DNA of 64,000 nt from Albifimbria verrucaria (Eukaryota; Ascomycota; Sordariomycetes; Hypocreales; Stachybotryaceae). The notes below the pieces were generated by a model. It worked only from the letters and a program-made list of their open reading frames with translations. It was not told the origin of the DNA and ran no database searches. Where the stretch lies: assembly GCA_020081605.1 (NCBI GenBank), contig JAHREC010000062.1, positions 1,426,001 through 1,490,000 of the forward strand. Direction: 5' to 3'. This document shows positions 37,011-49,238 of the stretch, piece after piece (position 1 is the stretch's first letter; each line of letters starts with the position of its first letter). Both the position numbers and the translations under genes were made by a program.

Positions 37011-37599
37011 GGCTGCGCACTGCGGTGAGCAGAGGGCGACGAGAAGCCGTGCCCTCTGAAGCGTCTCAACTTGTCAAGTCCACGGCGGAGGTTATTAGTA
37101 GGGTCCTTCCTAGTTCCAGGAGAGCAGTCGAGGTTCGCGTACGACTGGCTCGGGTAGGGAGAGGTGACGAGGGAGCCAGGTAAGAGGTGAGGACTAGGAG
37201 GTCCTTCTAAAGGTATAACATATGTGGGGGATCCTATGGAGACCCGACGTAGGGCAGGTAATATATGTCAATGTTTTTTTTGGGAGGGGGGACGGATGAG
37301 ATTGATGCAATCTTGGGGACTGAGGACCCAACCAGGATGAAGAGAGATGGACAGGTATGGATTGACCAGGACCGCGTCCAGGTTGGGTTGAGAGGAGTGT
37401 GTGAGAGCGTGTAGAGAGTGAAGGAGGGGGTGTGGCCTAGCAATAGAAAATTGCGGTTGGCCTGGGTCCAGATCTGGGGTCGCAGCGCTGGACACCACAC
37501 GATTAGCGATTGGACGGGTGAATTGGAGAGGCTGCAGCGAGCAATGCGCGGAACCGTGGATGTGGCAGCGTGTTCCTGTCGTTGTCCTCTCACCAATGC

Positions 37600-37660
37600 T
37601 GGAGAGGCACACACACACACAGTGAGAGTGAGAGTGCGAGTGAGTGTGTGTATGAGGATG
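37600..37660. repeat. Simple repeat tract, CA then GA/GT
   Basis: A short CA-dinucleotide run (about 37608-37621) is followed by GTGAGA/GTGAGT units. It lies about 600 nt upstream of the CRIB gene start, probably in its leader or promoter. Confidence 0.7.
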
Positions 37661-40204
37661 CGGACGGACCAAGAGACGCGAGACACACACGTTCGCTGGA
37701 GAGAGGCGAGCTGGAGTTGGTAGGAGAAAGGAGCTGGCACTGTCGATCTCCTCCGTCGTCGTCAGTCGTCGTCGTCGTGTTGCGGCGCCCCGGGCACTAA
37801 ATAATACGGCAAGAGGGTAAGATGAACAAGGCAAGGTATCCAAGACTTAGTACCAGAACGGCTTATGTTACGGAGAACGGCAGCTGTTGTGAGTGGCTAT
37901 CAAGCCCGCGTCGGATGAAGTAGCGGGACTGGCGTCTCCCGGGTTGTTGTTTTTTCTTCTTCTTTCTTTCTCCTTCTTGTACGTTGGTCTCTTTATTGCT
38001 GGTGTAGCAAAGTCGACGCCCCGTTAGAGTGAGGACGGGAAATGGGTGCGGCTACCCCGTGTCTGAGGTAGTAGACTCGTGCCGTCGACGGTGGCCGCAG
38101 ACGAGTCAGAAACCGGTGGATTTCCTCTGTGTGGTGAGCCCGCGAATTCACGGCCAGACGATCCCGAAGGTTTTAGTCTGATCTGGATCGGATGGTACAG
38201 GCGCGCGACTGAGCCAGTACCATAGGGAGATTGAAGAAAAAGATGGCTTGCTGGGTAAGAGGAAGGGGGCAGCGGAGGGCAGGGAGGCTGACGGAAGAGA
38301 ATGGACGGGAGGAATCTTGGATGAATCCCTATTTTGGTCGTGGGATTGCTCCCATGCTTATACAAGCAGGTTTCCTTTGTTTTGGGCGTATAAGTTAAGT
38401 GCTTGCGAACAAGGTAGCGGAACCCTGCCCTGCACGTAACGCCTGGAGCAACGGCTTTCACTGCCTTGTGTTTTTGCCCGGCTGTATTAGATTCTGTTTG
38501 TCAACAACGGTCGTCCTCGCTGTCCTGTAGCAAGTAAGCCAGACCAATATGGCTCGCACCCCGGGCCAAGGCAGGTTACTGTGTGCTGTGCCTCATCCCT
38601 CCACCGAAAACAACCCTGGCTCTTCAAGTACCCTCATCCTCGGGACTACCTAGCAGGCTGGCAGGGACCCATGGGCGAGGGCTTTGAGGAAGAAACGGGG
38701 TCCTGGGCGGGCTTGCAGGCATGAAGCTTGAGCTTCATAAACCCCTGGCTCACTAGCAGCTCTGTCTGTGGGTTCCTCTGTCCACTTTGTTCTGGTTGAG
38801 AAAGAATACCCACTGCTCCGGGTCGGCCGCATGGCTTCCCTCTCCTTGAATTCTACCGCCATCTGGTAGCTACAGTAGCAACAGGTACGGCCATCGTCCG
38901 CTGTGCCGCCTCGACAACCCCAAGTACCTCGCGGTAGCGTGTGTCGGAAACGTCTCGCTTTACCTAGACCACCGTCCGAGCTGCGGACTAAACGTTGAGC
39001 GCTGGTGGTGAGACTTGTCGTCTGGAATTCCGCACAGACTGAACATGCTTACGGATTGGATCCGTAGCGCTCTTCTCAAGGTCGGAGCATCACCTGACAG
39101 TGTGTCGAGTATGAATAGACAAGGCGTGTTAGGCACGGCACGTAAGGTGATTCGCGTCCGCCATCGCCAGTGCACCTCCCATCTAAGCTAAGCCACTGTA
39201 TGGGCACGGCAGCAAGGGCATCCTGTCTCAGCAGTGTGCCGCGTCTATCGGTCAGCACTGCTTGTGAATAAGCCAACCCTTGGATCCCCTGCTCGAGCAA
39301 AGAAAAGCAACGCGCACACGCCGAGAATCCACCTCACCTCTGGTCGCCGTTCTACTGTACCTGGCCGCGCTTTCACCTTTTCCGCCTTGTGGAACCACTT
39401 GGTCTCTCCCTCTGTACTATGTAGAACCGGAGCCCTCCACAGCGGAGCCTGTCCCAAGGTGAAATGTCCGCTGGGTCCAATTGCCTGGCTTCCTCCTCGT
39501 ACAAACGGAGCCTGTCTCATGCGAGCAAAGAACCCAGGCTCAACCAAGCATTGCTGTATTTGTCGTAGGGCTCCACCTTTCCATGTCCCTAGGCACAGGA
39601 ACCCGGACATTAGCGCTACAGGTGCGCACATACTGTAGCTCAGGACCTTTAGCAGTGCGCTATCCGCCCCCAGGGGTGCGATGCCGCGAGGGCCTCAGTG
39701 GCGCCGCTGTGTTTGCTTCGGACGAACAACCGAGACAACAGACTCAACGTTGGCTAGTCCGTGTGCAACCGAATTCTAAAACAGAAGGCGAGTCGTTCAC
39801 CTTGCTTCTTTCAGAACTTGCCTCCCCACCCAGCCCTTTCTCCAGCAGCCCGGTCTTGGCGCTCGTGGGATGTAGATGGACGGTGACATATTTCTCAGAG
39901 ACAAAAGCAAAGTGAGACACTTTCGTTGCTAATCCGTCGGCAGGCCGAGACACCAAAGACGCGCGAGGTCCGACAAGCTGCTGAGTCTCCACGTGGAGAC
40001 TGTGATCGGCATCGAAACAACGACAATCGGCATTGGGCTGTAGGTGAGAAATCTGGGTCACCAACTTCAAACAACGAACTCTTGCCCATCCCGTCGAGGT
40101 TTGCGTAGCAAAGGGGTCCGCCAGCTCAGTTCTGGACGATCCGCTAAGGCCAACAGTGGGCATTTGTCTGGTTAGGGTTCCAAAGTCCCAAATCAAATGA
40201 ACAC

Positions 40205-40256
40205 TGTACTATGTAGGTAGGTAGGTAGGGAGGTAGATAGGAGGTAGGTAGGTGGT
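40205..40256. repeat. TAGG tetranucleotide tract
   Basis: About four perfect TAGG units begin at 40213 and are followed by imperfect GAGGTAGATAGGAGGTAGG units. It is the longest member of the TACC/GGTA motif family seen through the intergenic DNA of this window. Confidence 0.75.
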
Positions 40257-42949
40257 TCCCTTGGCGGGCTAGCTCAACGCGATGCCTCCGTGCCGGACTC
40301 TCTTGGGCGCCATCTGATATTGAGATAATTTCTGCGTGTCATGTTCCCTACTCGTGATCATCACCAAAAGCAGAAGCTTGGGCACTTGTCAGATATCGGT
40401 CAGCAGCATAACAGTCTAGTCTCGATGGCTGTTTGACCAAGGCTGGCGTTCGTGGGAATGTTTCGAAGGAACGAACCTGTGGTCTCCGACCCTGCAGTAT
40501 ACACCGGGGATCTCACTGATGCACAAGAAGGACAGATTCGCAGGCTCCATCAGACCCATGATCCGCAAGGAGAGCAACGGCCTTTCTGATCTTGTCTGCC
40601 CCATACGGCGGCCCCAAGGGAAGTTCAGCTACAGAACTGCACGTGCATCGTGAAGGATGCTCGCGCTGATTACAAGGTCCCAAGTCTGCACCATGTCGAT
40701 CGTCGCCTTCCCATCCTGGTGCTCAACCTGATGGCGTCAGGTCAAATCTTGGGTCGCCTTTCGGCACATGGAATCTACGGTATGAACCACACTCTATGCA
40801 GAGAAAGTAAACAGCCGCCCTCAGCAGGGCGCCAAGCTCAAAGATGATATGGCCAGTTGCTTCCTTCGAAAGGGCACGTTTCCAACTTGTGGTTGCTACG
40901 AGGGTTCGCCGGCCGGCGATACTCTGAAACCATAGCACCGGACAAGCTGCGATTCTAGTTTGGCTTCAAAGAGCAATCTTGCTTCACAACAAAGAACAGG
41001 AGTTGCCGATCTCCTGCCGCCTGTGGGCAACATTCTCATTGTTGTCCTTCAGTCCCCTGCTCCAAGTTGATGAGCAGGAAATAATAAGCGCGCTCGACGT
41101 AACCTCACTCCACATACCCACGCACACAGACGAAAATATGAAATTACGTTGCTGTCTTCGGGCCTCGCGATTGTGGGGAAGGTTCCTGTCAAATCCAAGG
41201 CACAGGATTCCTGCGTCATTACTGAGCCATCGGTAACCTAGCTGATCTGGATACCAGATTGCCTACCTGCTCCAATTTGAAAACCTAAGCGGCCACAGCA
41301 GCCAGAAAGGTCGAGATACACATGCAAATCTCGCCAATTCTCAGTCTCTTACGTTAGACTGGACAAGGTATTTATCCTGCAGGCTCGGATGCCCAAATCA
41401 GGCTTAGCAGCTCAACGCACACGATGAGAGGAGGATGTGCGAACGACTTGCAAGGTCCCTAACAACACGGAGGAGGTTGAGTGACAGCGTGATGGGGCCT
41501 TCGCATTTGATGGCCAGATGTGGCTCCCGCCTTCATGGTGCCTGTCATAGAGAGTTACAGTCGGTTCAGACTCTAAGGGTAGCGTGTGACTGCGATGCAG
41601 TCCGAATTCTGGTAGTGGAAACCCACACATCGCGATCCATTGTGCTGGGTCGAGGTTGGTTGTGCTCGGCTCTGGGGTTTCCTGGTCCAAATTGGTCTCG
41701 AACCACTCAATGCAATATAACGAAAGGCTGCAGGTGCATATTGCAGCCAACGCCCAGCCAACCAGCTCTGACGGTTAACACGCACAGCTCAACACAACTG
41801 CCACTGCAGCAGCTGGACTCGACGCCCAGCGGGTGACTGCCGTTGGTGGGTTGGATCGGGGCGTTTGGAGGTCGCCATTTCTGCCCGTAAGCAGAACTGT
41901 GATCCGATTGAGTAGGCAACAAAGTTCTCTGGGGCATTTTTGGTTTCGACATTGGCCCATCGCAGTCCATGCCGTTCAACCCAAAGGACAAAGTAGCAAC
42001 GTTACGTATTCCCTGTCTACGCGGCAGCGACTGGCTCAACAGCAGCAGGCAAGGATGTGCCTTTGGGAGACGCGAGCCTACCAGGGTCATGAGTGGTTCA
42101 GGGTCCGGCGGCCCGGGGATCATATAATGGCATCATGCAGAGCCCTGCGATGCTCTTTCACCGGGGCCACTCCCTGTCGAGAGGACCAGCTGCCATTGGG
42201 CCGCGGAGGTGATGGTCACTTCCTAAGGTACAGTTTCTGCAGGGGATCTCCATGGTCTGGGTTTGTTTGACAGTGAGAGCGGGGTGAAGAAAGCCAGACT
42301 AGAAGGATTAGGAGGCGAATGGAGAAAAGTCCATGGACTAATGTTGGAGCAGGAATTGTCGCCTCGTTCTCCTGGAGATGCAGACGCCGGCTCTCGAGAT
42401 AGAGATGTTTCACCTCGTATAGACGAACTGCCACGCGTGCATAAGGGTCGTGTCCGGCCGGCCGTGCGTAGGCTGGCGCGAGAGAAGAACGTTGGTTCCT
42501 ACAGTAGCCCGAGGGCCGAGTTGCACGCGTATACCGTTGCGGGTTGGTTCTCAGAAGAAGGAATCCTTCCGTGCGGGCCACCCACGCTTGTGGCGTTTAC
42601 TCGGTCCGTTGTGCACACACCATGGGGGAAAAAGTGCCATGGCCAGGATCCCAGAGAGGAAGGCTGGGAAGAAGAAAAGAGAGCACAAAAGACATGCGAT
42701 GAGCAAACATCAGCTCGCTCATGGGTACGTGCTATCGGTGGTTTTGGGCCTGGCCGGTAGGGTAGGATCGCAATGGCTGCTGCTTCAGGCATGCGAGTGC
42801 ACACGGGAAGATCTTCATTTTGCCAGGGGCACAGCTGTCAAGGCTGTCAACCCAGCCTGACATGGCATGCCAACAGATACCGTATCTTGGGTAGGTAGGG
42901 TCGGGTACCTGACTGCCGCCCGCCCGCCGTTGGGAGTTGGAAAAGCAGA

Positions 42950-43002
42950 GACGGAGACGTTGGCATTGACATTGGCATTGACATTGACATTGACGGTGAC
43001 GG
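42950..43002. repeat. GACATT/GGCATT hexanucleotide tandem
   Basis: Alternating GGCATT and GACATT hexamers repeat five to six times before decaying to GACGGTGAC. The unit length is a multiple of three, but no convincing coding frame contains it. Confidence 0.7.
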
Positions 43003-43494
43003 CCCAAAAGCTGAGGTCGGATCGGATCGGATGGATCTAGATCAGACGATACGAACAGACCAACTGACCGACTGGCTGACCGATCCACCGCAAGTCCTGC
43101 ACAGCGAGGGCTGTCGTCACCAGCAGAAGGACCAAATGCATAGAATTTGAGAGGGAGTCCCTGCAAAAGACGCAAACGTGGTATCATGTCCGATGTGGAA
43201 GGGAAGAAAGAGGGCACAGGCACAGGCAGGAGGTCCGGTGCTCTGGGTGCTAAGGCAAAGGCAAAGGCACTGGAAGAGTGCGTGTGCCTGGAAGGTACCT
43301 TACCTTACAATACCTAGTAGGTACTAAGGTAGGTGCTGTACGCTGTGCCTGTCATACTGTACCCAGTCTCCGGTACCTGCATATTTGCCCGTTTTAGGCC
43401 TCTTGTTGCCCTGCTGGTGCCTCTGGAGACGCCCCTGTAGGTACCCGCAGCCACGTTAACGCCTTCAGGCACTAGCCCCGCCAGGTACAACTCC

Positions 43495-45650
43495 GGTCTT
43501 ACTCTCGCTTCTTCCCTCCCTCTGTCCTCCTCTCGCTCTGCTCTCCTCTCTCTCTCCACCACACACCATCTCCATCCCGTTCGTGCATCTTCGTGTTGGC
43601 GGCTTTCCCACCACATCCCGACTGCTTGCCCAATATGGGCCCTGACCCAACCGGGCGGGTTCGCTCTACCCTAACCGAGCTGCGTCTCCAGCAAACCAAC
43701 ACGGCTCATGTATGCTATGCCATGCTATGCCATGCCATGCTACGTTGTGGTTCTGCTTACCGAGATGCAGCCAACCCGCCATTTGATGTAACCGCAACCC
43801 AACCAACGCTCCATACAAAAGAGGCATTGACAAACGATATTTGCCGTAATGAGCCCATTGCCACCATCGCCAGCCCGCCTGCCTCGTCGCGTCTCCGACG
43901 CAGCGCGAAGCCTCAGCTATCTAGGCATGCGTCCTGCCGACCTCAGCTCCCAGCTCCCAATATCATGACAGCGCAGCTGCACCCCGTTCCGATATTCTCC
44001 TTTCCAGGCTGTCCTGTGTTAATTTATTGGCAGTCGGTGTGGTTCAGCTTACATTTCATGCCTGCGGAGTGCAGCTATGCACAATGCTTTTCCTGTCCCT
44101 TGACCCCTGCGCTGCACTGTGCTTGTTCTCCATAAACAAGCAGCCACTGACGCGGTTTAGATCTTATCCAGCTAGCCGTGCTGTAGGTCGTCGTGCTCTC
44201 ATCACTTCTTTCCCTTCCATTCCGTTTAGCCTTCTTGACATGTGGCTTGGCTTCGCTTGGGTTTTTGCCCTGTCTGGCCGTCTCCATCCCCTGGTTCCAA
44301 CACCTGGTCTCTCGCAAGGTCCTGTCCCACATGGAATAGTCTCTTCTGTCTCCCTGGTCCGTCGCCTCACTCCCATTCCCGAGCCCACGAAGTAGTCACT
44401 GAGGGGCACAGGGATCTATTGCCTGGAACAATACTCCGGGCATGGCTTCTCTGGCTCGTTATCCATCCATGGATGAGACACGCTTGGGGGCTCGAGTTGG
44501 CGGTAGACCGGTCCGACGTCTTGACCTTCCGTCCGGCAGTTCTACGATATCATCTGTGCCGCACATGTCGAAGCTGTTCTGCTACCAGCTATTGTCCTTA
44601 CCGAGACATCCCGTGATGAGCAATCCTCGCTCTCTTCTGGGATAGAGGCTATGCCTGACATGATGTCCACTCGTAGCTGCTAACCGCCTCTCCCTCCATC
44701 GTACGCCATGACGGCTCTTCAGATTGACTGTGATACGATGCCTTTTCCGTCTCGTATCACTTCTGAGCAGTACCCTGCTCCTCCATAAATCCACCTACGG
44801 TCTGTGATACCTAGGCAACATCCCTAGGCCGCTGTGCGACGCTTCTCAGGCACCTCGCACCCGCACCCTTGCCATCGGGAAGAGGCCGTGGTATCGGCTC
44901 GTGCCCAAGCGTTTTGGCGAGAAATCCGGTTTCAAAGCCTTCTTTAGTATGTCACGTTGGTAATCCCACGGCGTCGGTCCCGAGACATGGGGATCCTTCT
45001 TCCCCATCTCTATTCCTTCCTCCGTGGCTAGGAATACGTCCGTTCCATGGCGATGTCGTGATGGCAAGACGCGAGACTCAGTCCGCCACGTCCCATGTTG
45101 CGCGAATCGGCTCTTCTTCCTCTTCTTCTTTCCCACGCTACACGCCACCTCCTTCTTCTGCTTCTACCACTAGAACAAAAAAGCAAAAATCGACATGACC
45201 ATCCCGCTCGTGCATCCCACGCGCTACATCCCGCCGAACATGGAACAGGGTTCCTCTCCTCGTGTCTGTGATCTGGCACAGACAGTCGGCACCGCCCACA
45301 GCGCTAATGCCTTCGCCTTATCTCAGCTGCTCCATCCACGATGCCCTTGAAATCGTGATAGACATCAGCCCAAGTGGTGAACCTGGAACAACGGCTGGCA
45401 CCTGACCTTGTTCTTCTCCGTTTCCTGCACATGCAGGAAGCATTGGAAATGAGGGTAGAAGTCTTGCCCTCACAAAAGCGTCGTCGATGTGATCCGCATC
45501 TTGACCCACCCTCGCCCCATGCCATGGCATACCACCAACAACAGTTACATCGGGCGGACCCTCATCAAGAACAGACTCCAGGGCTCTCATCCGCTTCACG
45601 GGGTACAGCATCGGCAGTAACCCTCGATTTGTGAGTAGTGCTGGACCCGA
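43495..45650 (+). other. Possible unrecognised transcript with pyrimidine-rich leader
   Basis: A strong C/T tract at 43495-43590, like the leaders of SUR2 and the CBM48 gene, follows a TACC/GGTA cluster (43290-43335). Downstream are several short plus-strand ATG frames, for example 43636 onward, 44442-44645 (MASLARYPSMDETRLGARVG), 44710-44790 and 45195-45351 (MTIPLVHPTRYIPPN), and a frame at 45374-45634. None has a recognised domain and I could not join them with standard introns. They may be parts of one frameshifted gene, upstream ORFs, or chance. I report the region, not a gene. Confidence 0.25.
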
Positions 45651-47168
45651 CGTAGCTCAGCCAAGCACGACACCATTCAAATGATGTGACTTGGGAGTGA
45701 TTTTTGAACCGAAAGACCCATATAAAGTCCTCGGGGTTCGGTGCAAGATGTTGTGCGAAGCCTGCACTGAAGTATTTTGGCCATTTATGGACACTAATAC
45801 TTTGATATTGGGAAGGGCTGGATCATCCTCTGTGTAACACTTGCAGTATTACCATTGCCAAAGCCTGTATGATCGTCGTCGGCTCAACTGGACAACGATT
45901 TGATTGTTGATGTGATTCGCTTTTCGTGTCAACTTTCCATACTGATGCGTCATGCCTTCTTTTGGTCAGCTTTGGAAATTGCTTTGTCCTGATGCCACAC
46001 ACAGTACCAGTAGCTAAGGATATAGGCCAAATGGATCCTTGAGTATTCCAATTTAGATGTACAGACTCAAAGAGCGGGCTTTAAACCACAGAAGCCGTAC
46101 GGCATCGTGATAATAGGATCTATGGGTCTATCTTTCTAAGTCATGCTAGCTAGACTGACCTGTCCTGGTAGTCTCTTCGTTTCTCCATGCCCACAACACC
46201 CTATCAGCTCATTTCTACAAATAGTTCCTCTCATTGCTTCCCACGGTTTGTTGCATGCATTAGTTTGAGCAACCTTGTCATCTATCCCCGAAGCCTATTG
46301 TCTTGTCCTCCGGCTTGGCTCTCCACGGTGCCCGCAGTGACGGGCTTGCATGTAAGTCAGTTGGGTAAAGCTGGCATCGGATTAGGAAATATATTGAATA
46401 CCCTCGCAAGATCGTCTTTGCCCCCGACGAGCACCCTCAGGGATCGCCGCTGTATGTACGCATGGTAGCACGGTCGAGCTGCATCCAGACAGCAAAGACC
46501 GTGGTTCGGAGTGGATCATCACGTTGTTTTGCTCATTTCAATCTCGCTCATTTCAGCGATTCCCACTTCGCTGCTTCCACCCTGGGCTTGTCGATGCTGT
46601 TTCAGCTTACCCTTGCACTCACCGTGGCCCGCTAACCAAAGGCAGCGTTTTGACGTCCCGGCAGTTAACTATTCTCCTAGCGACCCAAGGTTTGACATTT
46701 ATGAAATCATCCGATGGCGCCTAAATATCATGTATCACCTTTGACGCTCGCCTCAAGTCACAGTCTGATGGGGGTTACACATGTTGAAACATTTAGATTA
46801 TGTAGGTTATGTATGCAAAACGTTCTACACTGCTACGCTTTCGGGGTTTTCTATGCTAGTCACCGCTCTGTAGGGGTGGTGATGCCTAGTCATGTTGGAA
46901 ATTAGCCAACACGATGTGTGGAAACGATAAAAGGAGGAATCAAAAGGCGGGACCCCATAGCCGTCCCATGCTACTCTCAATGTTGTACCCAAACGCCCAA
47001 CGCCAGTATGAACCCAACAAGTCACGGACCATTACCCTTGCCCTCACACAGGGTTTCCATCGTCATCGGGCTGTCTTGAAGCCTCTTCGCCTGTCCCGCC
47101 CACATGGGTGCTAAACAGGCTGTATCGCCTATAAGTTGTTGGGCGGAACAGGTCCCCCAAGGTATCGC

Positions 47169-49238
47169 TCAAACTCCGAGACCTTCTGCGAGTAGTTTCA
47201 TCCTCGGGTCCAGCGGGCAACCCCGGGAGTTCCTGACAAGGTTGTCATCAGATGCAGGTACATGCTGTTGGTCTGAAATGCTATCATCATCATCGTTGAA
47301 GTAGAGACTAGCCCGGATACTGGAACGGATACGTCGCAGCGATGACATGCCTGCGTGTGGAGTCTCCTTTGCTCGAAGGAACGCATCCTTGACGACCGTC
47401 GTGACTGTAGATGAGAGCGGGGATGGTGATATGAAGGTGCCAGTGCGGTGGTTCTTTGACGCGCTTGTGCCCTGTCGAGGTGTCACCGGTCTATCTGTAG
47501 GATAACTAGGCGGCACTTGTAGTTCTCCCATCGGGGTAGGGGGTGCGAGTGTGCCAGCGTCGAGTTTCCGGCGGATGTCACAGCGACCGAGTCAGTCGAG
47601 TACGTCCTTACCCCAGCTGGAGGGGTCGCCGAAGAGTCCCACGTCGTTTGAGGAAGATTATTGAGTAGAGGTGTAGACTCTCTGCGGATAGACTGCTGCG
47701 AGCTTGTGGGTGCTGGATGACGGAGAGCCGTAACATCTAGTCCGTGATGGGAGTGGTGAGATTTAGGTATGTCGGTGAAGCTCACACGCGAAGCTTTGCT
47801 GGACCGACGTGATTGCGGCGCAGGGAAAGAAAAGTCATTCGCAGGATAGTTGGGATTCCCTTCTTGCGGTCCCAGGCCTATGGTTTCCTCAATGCCTTCA
47901 GCCTCAGATAACAGGTCCTCATCGTCATCCTTGGACTGCCTGCCACTGGTAATGAGAAACACACCAAAGAAGGTAAGGAGACAGCCGCCGACAAACTTGC
48001 CAGCCTGCTCAGCTGTCGTCTTTTCGAAGTCACGATACAACACAGCGCTGCCGATAATAACACATAGGGTGAACATGACAAATTGAATAGGTATGACCTG
48101 GGTCGAATCGAAACGCTGCAGTGCCTTGTTGACGTAGCGAATCTGCATAATGGCAGTTCCGAGAAGGATGACGATTAAAGCATATGTAACGGGTGTTGTA
48201 AAAGCCCGCCATAGAGTTGCAGACAACATGGAGGAAACGCCCTTGGTAGCTAAAGCTGTATAGCCTCCTGTTGACTGTGGTTAGAGCATAGGACTTACAA
48301 ACAGGTGATCATGTTCAGTTCAAGAACTTACCAAAAGACCAACGAGACCTAGGTCGATGAGAATCGTCCGTCTTCCATACTTGGTACTAGCCCACATGAG
48401 GACAGCTATGAGCGCAATCGTCACAGCCATGTATATCTCAAACTCCAGGCTTGTGATGGCATCCCATACAGCGTGAGGATCAAGCTTTGATTCCTCTTGC
48501 TTTGCACTAAGAACAACCGTCACAACACCCCCAACAGCAATTACAACGCCCCAGAAGTCGCGGGGTCGGAAGCGTTCATGAAACATTACTGGGGCAATGA
48601 TGCAGTTGGATATTAGCGCCACCACACCGAGAGGTGAGACAATGGATGCCGGTGCAAACCCATATGCCAGGAAATTGCCCATCTCCCCGAGCGTTATCAG
48701 AATTTGCCCTAGCCACCAGTATGGCGACTTGAGATAGGTTGAGGAGACTTTCTTGGTGTTGTGACCTTCATTGTCCCCGTCACTAGCCTCCCCGCCACTT
48801 CCGGATCTCGAGGCCTCGTCAGAATGATAGGAAGCGGTGAGGGGTCAGTCTCGGCATATCCTCGGAGTCATGGGCAGAAGTGTTGCCGGGGCCGTAGCCA
48901 TCGCCATTTGCGCCGTCGTTACCGATAGCGCCGTAGGACCCGGCGTGGCCGCTACTCTGGGCTCGTTTCAGCGCCAACCGAGCCCTCTGGCGTATCCTGA
49001 GTTTCTCCTTTCGTAGTCGCGTGTGCGCATATCTTTGGACATTCAGGGCCAGGGCGATCAGCACATTGCCCACGATCGCCGTGATGATGCCAATCAACGA
49101 CGACCACTCACGTAGTGTCTCCCTCATCGCCGTGCTTGTTGCCCCTGTCGGGACTCCCGGTGGCCACAACAGGTAGCGAACCGGATGCAGATGGTGTTGG
49201 GTAGGGCCAAGGCACGGGGTCGTGCTGAATGCCTTCAT
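47169..49238 (-). CDS. NIPA-type (DUF803) magnesium transporter family protein (frameshifted)
   Basis: NIPA proteins are multi-pass membrane proteins implicated in Mg2+ uptake. The first membrane segment, SLIGIITAIVGNVLIALAL, is followed by NVQRYAH and a basic stretch. Later come ITLGEMGNFLAYGFAPASIV and SPLGVVALISNCIIAPV, the conserved core of the family, and the segments FWGVVIAVGGVVTVVLSA, YMAVTIALIAVLMWAS, YALIVILLGTAIMQIRYV, FVMFTLCVIIGSAVLYRDF and GGCLLTFFGVFLITSGRQ. An intron lies at about 48270-48334 after the GLVGLL segment. The cytoplasmic tail is long, Ser-rich and ends near SLRRIRSSIRASLYFNDDDD. Breaks are needed near 48825, 48268 and 47530. The start is uncertain: 49238 is the first ATG in the frame of the first membrane segment, but the neighbouring frame up to about 49299 looks more protein-like, and 49127 (MRETLREW) is also possible. 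Confidence 0.85.

Larger units (their letters stand above)
37011..47168. other. 10.2 kb region without recognisable protein genes
   Basis: The region lies between the 5' end of the CRIB gene and the 3' end of the NIPA gene. Open frames on both strands are short (all under about 200 codons), overlap each other, and carry no motif I recognise. There is no A/T collapse that would suggest repeat-induced mutation, and I see no transposase-like motif. Landmarks are a CA/GT/GA-repeat region (37600-37660), a T/C-rich tract (37945-37980), a TAGG tandem (40213-40254), a GACATT hexamer tandem (42955-43000), a TACC/GGTA cluster (43290-43335), a C/T-rich tract (43495-43590) and a TGCCATGCTA tandem (43712-43742). 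The first 900 nt probably contain the CRIB gene leader and promoter. Confidence 0.55.

Noticed and set aside
42263..42760. Open frame of 165 codons in the 10 kb desert
   Set aside because: Overlapping frames in other phases and on the other strand are equally long, composition is not protein-like, and no motif is seen.
45640..45720. Possible tRNA gene (a TAGCTCAGCC A-box-like string)
   Set aside because: No matching B box, anticodon arm or acceptor stem could be formed nearby.
37011..47168. Degenerate transposon or RIP-mutated repeat as the cause of the desert
   Set aside because: There is no A/T-rich collapse, no terminal repeats and no transposase or reverse transcriptase motif in any frame.
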